Shown one piece after another: positions 55,736 through 64,000 of a DNA stretch of 64,000 nt. The stretch's first letter is position 1. The number at the start of each line of letters is the position of its first letter. Source of the DNA: Avena insularis (lineage: Eukaryota > Streptophyta > Magnoliopsida > Poales > Poaceae); contig CM042688.1 of assembly GCA_023614405.1 (NCBI GenBank), forward strand, positions 375,583,331 to 375,647,330, in the 5' to 3' direction. The notes under the pieces are model-generated. The model made no database searches. It was given only the letters and a program-made list of their open reading frames with translations, and was not told the origin of the DNA. Both the position numbers and the translations under genes were made by a program.

Positions 55736-56503
55736 CTAATCATCATCAATGAAGGCAACATCATCCTCATCACTGTTGTCCTCCATGGCTTCGTCCTCCA
55801 AGTAGTCATTGTCATCACTGAGGTAAGAGTGAACATCCCCACGGATGTCTTCACCTTCCTCCTCCTGCTGTTCCTCCAGCTGGATCTCCTGGTCGTGGAT
55901 AGTCTCCTCCAAGGTGGCTATCTTCTGACGAAGACGGGTGATGACGTGATCCTTTTTATCGCGCTGGCTGCAAAGTGACTTGTGTTCCTTGGCAAGGATG
56001 GCGATGGTTTCCTTCCTTTCAACAGCTGCGGCATTGCTCTCGTTGGCGTGATCACGGGCATTATCCAATTCCTTCTGTGTCTCATGTAGCATGAAATCCA
56101 TGTGGTCCACGTAGTGCTTCAACTCCGGATGGGCTAGCTTGGATAGAGGCTGTCCCATAGAGTCACTTCTTGCATAGTGAGCAAAACAGGTGCCGATGAT
56201 CTGGTTGATGTTCTGAGCACACAAGCGAGCGAGAGCTTCTTGCATTGCCCTGGCTAATCCGTCTAGCCAGTTGTTCTCCCGAATGCTGAACTGAATCTTT
56301 TCAGAAAGAGGTGGCTCCATTTTTCCTCTCAGGTCGGCAACAATCAGCCACTGTAACTCCCCTCTAGCGTGGTCCTTGAGCTATGATCCGAAGAATTCCG
56401 GGTGCGGGCGTCCAAGATACTCTGAGAGCGAATCCAGATCCCTCTCAAAGATAACATGTCCTCCATTGCCCAACTGGTAAAACTTGGTGTTTTTGACCTC
56501 CAT
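55736..56503 (-). pseudogene. Pre-gag ORF of A, unrecognised
   Basis: ATG at 56503, stop at 55736-55738: 255 codons with a single internal TAG (near 56380). It starts EVKNTKFYQLGNGGHVIFER, with LSEYLGRPHPEFFGS, LQWLIVADLRGKM, ENNWLDGLARAMQEALARLC and NINQIIGTCFAHYARSDS. A likely coiled coil follows (ELDNARDHANESNAAAVERK to RLRQKIATLEETIHDQEIQL), then a very acidic tail (EEEGEDIRGD, SYLSDDNDYLEDEA, DEDDVAFIDDD). It lies between the PBS and gag and has the same start, length and layout as the pre-gag ORF of B. I do not recognise it. Confidence 0.75.
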
Positions 56504-56715
56504 CTATAAGCATTTAAGATGGGTAAGTTAGTGAGGTGATCAAGTGTGTCAAGTTTTATGTAGACTTGTAAGAGTTTTGAGGAACAAGTGATCTCATTTT
56601 GAAAGAATCTCAAGGATAAGAATGAGAATAGGTTTTTGTAAATACTCAGTTTCTTTGTGTTGAAACTAGGTTTTCCAGGCGCCCGTTCTAACTAGGGTCT
56701 CCTATGGTCAGGATG

Positions 56716-56727
56716 GCTCTGATACCA
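56716..56727 (-). other. Primer binding site of A (initiator Met tRNA)
   Basis: On the minus strand TGGTATCAGAGC follows the LTR end (…GTGTTGACA) by three bases. This is the complement of the 3' end of plant initiator-methionine tRNA, the primer of copia and chromovirus elements. Confidence 0.88.
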
Positions 56728-56730
56728 ACT

Positions 56731-59700
56731 TGTCAACACCCGGATTTTTAAGTCTAGATGCCTGTTATGCCGTACATCGCAATCCCAGGATTACCATTTT
56801 TGCGAGACATAACAGAAGTGATACCACAGTACATCATCCATTACAAACCATAATAAAGGTCTTACAAATAAAGGATCTCATGATCCATTCTTAATACAAT
56901 CAAAGCAGCGGAAAGTAAACATAGTAGGCTCCATCTTCAGGGTCACAGGAAATGCTAATGATGGGAGACCTCATGCTGTCCATCTTCCGGGTAATCCTCC
57001 TCATAGTCTGGCCATGGGAATAGCCAGGGACAATAGCCAGGAGACCTCATGATGGCCATGGGAATAGCTAGGTCTTTACTCGCAAACTATCACTAGTATA
57101 AGTATAAGTAAAGCTAGTAGGAATCATAAGCTCTAGGTTTATTTGCAAAAAGCCAGGTTTATTTCATAAATCTTCAAGAGTAAAGACCTAGTTTAGTTCT
57201 CTACATCACTTAAGGGGGAAACTAGTTTTCATATCCACAACTCTGTTGTGGTCAAGTCAAGGTCATCCTTCAAGTCACAAATCATTTTGAGAACATCTGA
57301 CAATGGAACAGTATGGCCACTCCAACTGTCCATAACCACGGACGCGGCTATTCAAATAGTTTGAGACTCTGCAAAGGGGTACACTTTCACCACAAAATTC
57401 GATACATCCATCAGGAATAACCGTGAATCACCATACTTAGTATGCGGATAATCAATCTTAACCTTTCAATTACACACCCTAGTATAGGCACCTCCCCTAT
57501 GAGTTTGGCCTCCCAGCCATGGCCATCTGCCATCCTAGGCACTGCATAGGTGGACATTCATCATGAGGTAGCCTCAGCTCAACCTCTTCCGCAAGGGAAC
57601 CCATACTAATACATACAAACTTCCAGTCAAGCCCTACCCAACTCAGGTATTGTGGTTGTACGGTAAAATTGGAATGGTATCACATCCGAACCCAACCATC
57701 AGTTTTTATTAAAGTCAAATCTCATGCCTTATCAGTTTCATCATCAAACCATTGTGTTTCACAACACATGTCAAAACATTTCAATAGAATGAATCTTCAT
57801 TCCAAGGTTTTCATAATCATTTTACCAAGTATTCTCATCTAAAGTGATCCAGTTTTATGCTTAGCACTAGCCACTAGTATTGAGGTTATCACTATTGGGG
57901 GTCCTAATAAAGTATAAGTATCCAAGACTAATCCTATGATCTTGATAGGATTCAATCTAGTTTCCACTAATCGTAATTCATTAACTAGGTAAGAACTGTA
58001 GTAAAGGGAAAAGTAAAACTTGGAGTAAAAATGGGAATTGGTAAAGTTGCGTAATCAAGCGTGCCTAGTGCATCTGGTATAAGGGGTTTGCATAAGTAGC
58101 ATGCATAGTTCTAGCTTGCACTGATAGCTTGCCTTGAGAAGTGCAGTTGTTGCTGTCGTTGAAGTTCTCCTCTTCCTCCTCGAAGTACTCCTCCTCGTTG
58201 TAGCCCAGGTCGATACCAGAGTCTATAAATACATCCAGTGTACACAATCATGAAACAACACTTCACTACTTCTATTTAGCACACAAGGGCTCATGCTATA
58301 TGGTCTAATATCATCTCAATCATCATATGGGATATTAACATTTTCTTAATCTTCTTATTTTAGAAAAGTAATTTCTACTCATTTTAAATCCTTAAGCTTT
58401 AATATTCTCCAATTAAAATAGTGGATCATGTTGACACATGTCATCACCATCTATTCCAATACTTGGGAATGTGATTTAACATGGTGATCATATATTGCAA
58501 GATTTAATATTACTATTTAATAATATTCAAGTGACTAGAAATGTCTATTTAGCACTCTTTTAATACTAAGCCATGTTTCATATTTGTAAAACCAAATCTT
58601 TTTACATATTCAGGTAGAGCATGGCAAATGTGATTTTGGAGAGGTGGAATCATCTCAAAACATTTATAGTTTATTTTAGAAAAATGTTTGAAGTGTCAAA
58701 AGTCTCTGTCCTTTTATTTTTGGTATAGGTGATCTATAATTCTAAATGGTTTGAATCCAATGGGAGTGATTAGATAATTTCAATACCTTTCCAACAAAAT
58801 TGTAATCATGCATTTTGGTTTAGTGAATCTCTTTGAATTGAATTTTGAATCTACTGATAGAATATGGTTTTAACTAAATTGCCAAATTCTATTTGAATCG
58901 ACGGGCTCTGCGTGGGAAACTAATTGGGCTGGCCCAACTACACAGCGCTGGCGCAGCGGGCTACTGACAGAACGGTCCCACGCGTCAGTGACTCATCTAC
59001 ACCGAAAGGGTATCTTTCAATCTCATACATACGATTAGACTAGGATCTACGACTGTGGTTCGTCGTCTCCGTCGATCTGCTCCGGCGAGATACAAACCCT
59101 AACGTGGCGGTGGGGGTCGCTGGGGACTTACTGGGGCTCCAGCTATGGTCGGCGATGGGGGCGAATGGGATGGTCGTCGACGGCGGTTCGATTGGCGGTC
59201 ACAGAAGCTCCTAGGGTGGCTACAATCAATGGCTTCTTTCCTCGACTACTGCGGTGGACTCCGGCCAAATTCCAGCGTCGTGGTGCTTGCCTTGCTCCGG
59301 GGAAGGGTCGGTGAGGTTCCTGGGTGAGTGGGGAGTGGAATGGTGTGGAGAATGTAGTCTGGGTGGCCTCTATTTATACCCCAAGGGTGGAGGTAGCGCG
59401 ACATGGTCTGGCTTCTCCGGCGATGCTGCTACTGGTCTCGTTAAGCATGGCGGAGGGCATGGGACGGTGCGGCAGACTATGGCGATCATCATGCGAGTGA
59501 CAACACGACAAGGGGTGGTCTCTGTTGGTCGAGCGATGTCGGCACTCTGTTCCAGTACACGGGTGTTCCTCACACGGTACGGTGGTCACGGGGCGTGCAG
59601 CGGCGAACGGTCATGTCTGGGAGGTCACTGGTGCCACAACGATCACGGGTAGGAGCGGAGAGAGCGAGGCATGGTGGGTGCGTGTGAGGCAGCTGCGGCC

Positions 59701-60631
59701 CTCCGTCACGCGCTCGGCATGGCAGGGGCTTAAATGGGCGCGGCTGGTCTGGCTCCTTCTCGCCTCGCCGTTGGTCAAGGGATGGACAGGGGGTGCCGGT
59801 GAGGTCATGGCTACTTGCTGGACATCATGGGAGAAGGCAGTGCGGCGCGCAACGACTGGCTCGTGCTCGACCGGCATGGCCGGCTCGGTACGGGCGTGTC
59901 ACTAGTGCAACAGTGGAGAGGAGGCTCTCCACTTCACGGCCAAGTACCAAGGATGATCATGGAAAAGTAGTGGAGTGGAAATGAGGTACACGAGATGATC
60001 AAATGATTGATCACAAACAGTAGATAGTTGGTAGATGTACTATGCCTGCCAGGTGTTCGATCAAATGGCCAAATGAATTCCTCTTTTGAATTTTTGAATG
60101 ATTTTTGGTGAGTGATCTTGTTACTTGCTTAGTAGTCTATGGTTGCTGGGAATTGTCAAGGGGAATTGGTTTGAATGGTTTTTGAAAAGTGATGATCTAG
60201 ACATATGAACTTGATTCAATTTTGCAAAGCCTCTTAAATAGATTTGAAAATAGTTTCTGCCACTTTGTAAAGTTTGCTTGGATTCACTTGGAGTTGGTCT
60301 AGCAACGGGTGAAAAGAATTGGAATTGTTTCTGTTGGAAATCCTTTACTAGGAACACTCAAAGTGGTCTAGTGGATAAATTTGGCCAAAATGACCATTTG
60401 ATCTTATGATCTATATTTGATTTTATTTTCACTTGATTTTGTTTGTAAGTGATCTAGATGATGTGGTATTCACTTGATTAGTAACAATCAATCATGGCAG
60501 TTTCAAGCATTCATACACTAATGCAAATCACACATGCACTCATATTAAGGTTAATAATAAAAGTTTTTGTTAACCCTAAACTTGGGTGATTAGATCTTGA
60601 TAAGCTTGATTAATATTTTTGGGATGTTACA
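56731..60631 (-). mobile_element. Right (5') LTR of A
   Basis: 3901 bases. On the + strand it begins TGTCAACACCCGGATTTTTAAG and ends GGGATGTTACA. It contains a GC-rich region (about 58900-59930) around the TATA box, and AT-rich flanks. A small local rearrangement at 57020-57080, compared with the other copies, repeats 'gccatgggaatagc' text and removes the 'gagtactctttaagtactcgc' dyad in part. Confidence 0.9.
59370..59378 (-). promoter_or_regulatory. TATA box in right (5') LTR of A
   Basis: TATAAATAG on the minus strand, flanked by G-rich sequence upstream (cttggggtataaatagaggc). As this is the 5' LTR in element orientation, it would drive the genomic transcript of A. Confidence 0.7.
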
Positions 60632-60636
60632 TGGTG

Positions 60637-61985
60637 CCAACAGGCAGGCGCTGCCCCAGGGCCGCAACTTGGGTTCGGAGCTGGATCGGGCTACTGACTT
60701 GCGCATTGATGCGACATAACCGGTTTATAGTACTCCGACCAAGAACATGAGGGCCGTGGAAGCTGCCGTCGCAGAGCTTAGCCACCTGGAGGGCGATGAG
60801 CTACGCCGCCAGGAATGCGTCCAGCTCCTTGTGGTACAGCCAATAGGCAACAAGCCAAGGTAGGCGCAAGCCTCGGCGGCAACAGTAAGAACCAGCAACC
60901 TCGCCGGGTGGGTGATCCGGTCATGGGTGGGAGCAAGGCCTCCTCTCCGAACATTACAAGACAGGATAACCGACCACGTGGCGGATCGGCTGGCCGTGGG
61001 CAGAACCCATGCGAAGCCACCAGCAGAAACCACGATCCGGCTGACGAAGCCGGGAGGACCAACACGCTGCCCAAGTCCTGCCTTTCAGGATGGCTTGGCC
61101 CGCTCGAGCCGGAGGAACCGCGAGACGCACGCGCAGGAATCGACCTGCTGGTTCTATCGTGCGCGCTAGAGGAGGAAAGTCTGGCTGGCCCAAGATGTTT
61201 TGGGCCACGCATCCAGAACAAACCGTTTCCAAGAGGATTTTCGCTCCCAAGGGACACGCCAAAGTACAATGGCACGGTAAAGCCGGAGGACTGGCTGGTG
61301 GATTACACCACCGCGGTGGGCATCGCAAACGGCAACCGCGGGGTGGCCGTGCACTACGTCCCTCTCATGCTCCTCGACTCATCCAGGACATGGCTCAACA
61401 GTCTTCCCGACAACAACATCAATGCTTGGATCAATTTCGAGGAGGCATTCATCCGCAACTTCACAGGAACCTACAAGCGTCCGGGTCGCCCTGGCGAACT
61501 CGCTCTCTGCATCTAGGGTAAGGATGAAACCGACTGCCCCTACATCACCTGGTGGACGTCCATGCACAACTCCTGCGAGGGGGTGCGTGAACATCAAGCA
61601 GTCGATTTCTTCATCAACGGCTGTAGGGACGACACCATACTCAAACAAAAGCTTCGCCGGGTGGATCCCACCACCATGGCTAAGACCATGGAGATCGTGG
61701 ACAAGTACGCCACCGCGAAAGCGGCAATGAAAAGATCCGTCTGGCTGGATGACTAGGGACAGATCATCGTGGAGGTGACTACAGACCGGTGCCAGCTGGA
61801 AGGGAGTAATCACAACTCCAGGCGGCATGACAACCTCCATGGCAAGAAGGACGGCCAGCCGGATAACCAATATGGTTCCAGGCAAGTGGCAGCCGTCCAA
61901 GAGGACCCAACTGTAGGCGGTAGCCGGAGGCAGAAGCTCGACGACCGGCCGCCCCGGCCCAAGTACACCATCGAGTCAAGGCTTG
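60637..61985 (+). pseudogene. Element C gag, main part
   Basis: The first 600 bases are a linker with stops and frame changes (RNLGSELDRATDLRIDA, VEAAVAELSHLEGDELRRQE). The capsid-like region from about 61190 reads RCFGPRIQNKPFPRGFSLPR, KYNGTVKPEDWLVDYTTAVG, VHYVPLMLLDSSRTWLNSLP and INFEEAFIRNFTGTYKRPGR. After a TAG at 61515 it goes on with WTSMHNSCEGVREHQAVDFF and KLRRVDPTTMAKTMEIVDKY, then TAG at 61755 and a basic tail. No CCHC knuckle was seen, as is common in Tat-type gag. Confidence 0.82.
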
Positions 61986-61999
61986 ATGGCCCATGAAAG

Positions 62000-62860
62000 T
62001 TCCACAGTGGTGGCAACAAGCCGGCTACACATACAACCCACCAGTACACCTGGACAAAGAAGATGGCCGAGGGTTGTGGTTTACCACCGCCTCGCCCTCC
62101 GCCGCCAGCCGGTGGGCAGTAGGACAATCGTGAGCACCAAAACCGCCATGATGAAGACGGTGGAGACTATCCTCGCTGGGCAGGGAACTACCACATCTTC
62201 ACCACCGAGCCAGAAACCAAGCACAGCAAAAGGTTCCGCGAGGTGAAGGTGAACGCAATCGTCCCTGCCATTCCCCAGTTCATGAACTGGTCCGAACAAG
62301 AGGTCAAGTGGAGCCAGAAGGACCAGTCGGAAGTACTGCCGCATCCATGCACATACGCCATGGTCCTGGACCCCAACATCAACTCCAAGAAACACTCGTG
62401 CAGGTTCTCCCACGTCTTGGTGGACGGAGGAAGTATCATCAACCTCCTGTACTACAGCTCCCTAGACCGGCTCAGCATCCGTGAGTCCCAGCTGGAGCCG
62501 TCCAACACCTCCTTCCACGGAGCCGTTCCAGGTCCATCGCATTCGCCCATCGGCAAGATGAAGCTCCCCGGGCCAAAGGGGGTAAGCACCATCGCGGGTG
62601 ACTACAGACGGTCGGTGGAATGCGCCACAGATGGCTCCAAGATTGCCGAGGCCATGATCATCACAGAAGAGAAGCGCGTCATCATGTAGAACATGGAGGC
62701 CCTCCAGGGGGACATGCCGACTGGCGAGCCAAATCCAGCCGGAGAGGCGCAATTCAAGCCATCAAAGGGCACCAAGAAGATCCCGCTGGACGAGGACGAG
62801 CCAGACAAGTTCGTCCTGGTCGGAGATGGCCTTGATAGAAAATAGGAAAGCGCGCTCGTC
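62000..62860 (+). pseudogene. Element C protease region
   Basis: 62243-62689 is open and contains VNAIVPAIPQFMNWSEQEVK, SEVLPHPCTYAMVLDPNINS and HVLVDGGSIINLLYYSSLDR. DGGS is the active-site motif that replaces DTG/DSG in this lineage. It ends with TEEKRVIM and TAG (62687-62689), then continues as NMEALQGDMPTGEP and LDEDEPDKFVLVGDG to another TAG (62844-62846). Confidence 0.82.
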
Positions 62861-64000
62861 GATTTCCTCTGTGAGAATCGGGATATCTTCGCATGGTCCC
62901 CCAAGGACACGCCTGGTGTTCTGAGGGAACTCACCGAGCACTCTTTACATGTCAGGCCGGATGCAAAGCCGGTCAAGCAGTCACTACACCGCTTCGGGGA
63001 AGAGAAAAGAAGAACCATGGGTGAAGAGATCACCTGGCTGCTCGCAGCCGGATTCATCATGGAGGTTTTCCACCCGGAATGGCTGGCAAACCCAGTGCTG
63101 GTGCTGAAAAAGAACAAGACTTGGTGCATGTGTGTTGACTACACCAGCCTCAACAAGGCATGCCCCAAAGATCCGTTCGCCCTGCCAAGGATATACCAAG
63201 TGCTCGACTCCACAGCCAGCTGCGAACTATTGTCGTTTCTGGATGCGCACTCTGTCTACCACCAGATCCGGCTGAACACCGCTGATCAAGTAAAGACAAC
63301 ATTCATCACCCCGTATGGGGCCTACTGCTACACCACCATGCCATTTGGACTAAAAAATGCAGGTGCCAGATATCAGTGTTGCATGCAAAAGTGCCTACAA
63401 TCACAAATTGGCAGAAACATGCACGCCTATGTCGATGACGTGGTGGTCAAAACAATGGAGAAGCAGACGCTCCTCAAAGACCTGAAGGAGACATTCGTGA
63501 ACCTTCACCGGTTCCAAATGAAGCTGAACCTAGAGAAGTGTGTATTCGGTGTCCTAGCCGGGCAACTCCTCAGCTTCCTCGGCTCAGAACGGGGAATCGA
63601 GGCCAACCCGGAGAAGATTGGCGCAATCGAGCGCATGCAGCCGCCGCAGAACCTGCGCGACGTATATAAGTTCACCGGATGCCTAGCTTCCCTCAGCCGG
63701 TTCATCAGCCGGCTGGGCGAGAAGGCAGTACCCCTGTATCAGCTCATGAAGAAAATAGACAAGTTCGTCTAGACGGTGCAGGCGGACGAGGCCTTCCGCA
63801 ACCTTAGGCGCATGTTATCCTCTCCACCAATACTGGCTGCCCCAGCCGCAAAGGAGCCAATGCTGATGTACATTGCAGCTACCAACCGGGTCATCAGCGT
63901 GGTGCTGGTGGTAGAGAGACCAGAAGAAGGAAAGTCTCAGCCCGTTCAACGCCCGATGTACTACCTGAGTGAGGTACTCTCACTGTCAAAGCAGAACTAC
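62861..64000 (+). pseudogene. Element C reverse transcriptase and RNase H start
   Basis: CENRDIFAWSPKDTPGVLRE leads into RT. 63017-63772 is open for 251 codons: EWLANPVLVLKKNKTWCMCV, YTSLNKACPKDPFALPRIYQ, FLDAHSVYHQIRLNTADQVK, TTMPFGLKNAGARYQCCMQK and NMHAYVDDVVVKTMEKQTLL (YVDD catalytic), then the FLGSERGIEANPEKIGAIER connection. A TAG at 63770-63772 replaces Trp in FVWT. The frame continues as QADEAFRNLRRMLSSPPILA and RPMYYLSEVLSLSKQNY (RNase H start) to the window edge. Confidence 0.9.

Larger units (their letters stand above)
32163..60631 (-). mobile_element. Gypsy chromovirus A (Tekay/Del-type), contains B
   Basis: A complete element on the minus strand with the exact TSD TGGTG (32158-32162 and 60632-60636). 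The right LTR is 56731-60631 (3901 bases). The left LTR is 32163-33405 plus 47039-50913, split by element B and containing an internal duplication. The PBS complements initiator-Met tRNA (TGGTATCAGAGC on minus, 56727-56716). PPT 50929-50914. Coding order on minus: pre-gag ORF, gag, protease, RT, RNase H, integrase, chromodomain. Without B and the duplication it would be about 13.6 kb, typical of long-LTR Tekay/Del elements. Confidence 0.92.
60632..64000 (+). mobile_element. Gypsy element C, right part (runs off window)
   Basis: Resumes element C after the TGGTG duplication at 60632-60636. It contains the rest of gag, protease, RT and the beginning of RNase H, all on the + strand and GC-richer than elements A and B. 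Integrase, any antisense gene and the 3' LTR would lie beyond the window. Confidence 0.87.

Noticed and set aside
60725..61275. Minus-strand ORFs of 102 and 165 codons at the C gag linker
   Set aside because: They are shadows of GC-rich gag sequence; the + strand carries recognisable capsid residues just downstream.

Overview
This is plant nuclear DNA, most likely from a Triticeae grass (wheat, barley, rye or Aegilops group). The evidence is BARE/WIS-type copia LTR sequence, a CACTA transposon with 'tttagtcccggttcg'-type subterminal repeats, Tekay/Del-type chromoviruses with 3.9 kb LTRs and an initiator-Met tRNA primer site, and Tat-type gypsy elements carrying an antisense intron-containing gene. 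I see no cellular gene, rRNA, tRNA, CRISPR array or prokaryotic feature. Essentially all supportable content is transposable elements in various states of decay, and family names are given only at lineage level.

Layout. 1-3150: unassigned degenerate intergenic sequence. 3150-4450: decayed LINE 3' end on the + strand. 5271-about 6420: remnant of a BARE/WIS-like copia LTR. 6682-12478: L1-type LINE on the - strand, interrupted at 7619-8912 by a complete solo copia LTR (TSD GTTTC) and cut on its 5' side by a CACTA transposon. 12479-about 20940: the CACTA element. It has one recognisable end, a Transposase_24/Ulp1-like gene, a small unknown ORF, an internal divergent promoter region with an E2F-site-like minisatellite, a degenerate + strand ORF and the C-terminal part of the TNP2 transposase. 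20934-23858: two kinds of tandem repeat, GC-rich repeats and unassigned sequence.

From 23859 to the end of the window is a four-level nest of gypsy elements. Element D (Tat-type, 23859 onward) contains element C (Tat-type, from 30689 and running off the right edge). Element C contains element A (chromovirus, 32163-60631, TSD TGGTG). Element A contains element B (chromovirus, 33406-47038, TSD ACAAT) inside its left LTR. A and B lie on the - strand and have the order LTR, PBS, an unrecognised pre-gag coiled-coil ORF, gag, protease, RT, RNase H, integrase, chromodomain, PPT, LTR. All coding regions in the window are broken by stops or frameshifts. Nearly all the stops in the pre-gag ORFs and in C are TAG, as expected from cytosine deamination at methylated CHG sites.

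The points most worth a second look are the E2F-like site array next to a TATA box inside the CACTA element, the conserved pre-gag ORF of the chromoviruses, the identical premature stop between RNase H and integrase in A and B, the ATGA overlap between the LINE ORFs, the partial LTR duplication in element A, and the D LTR that has a PPT on one side and a PBS on the other.
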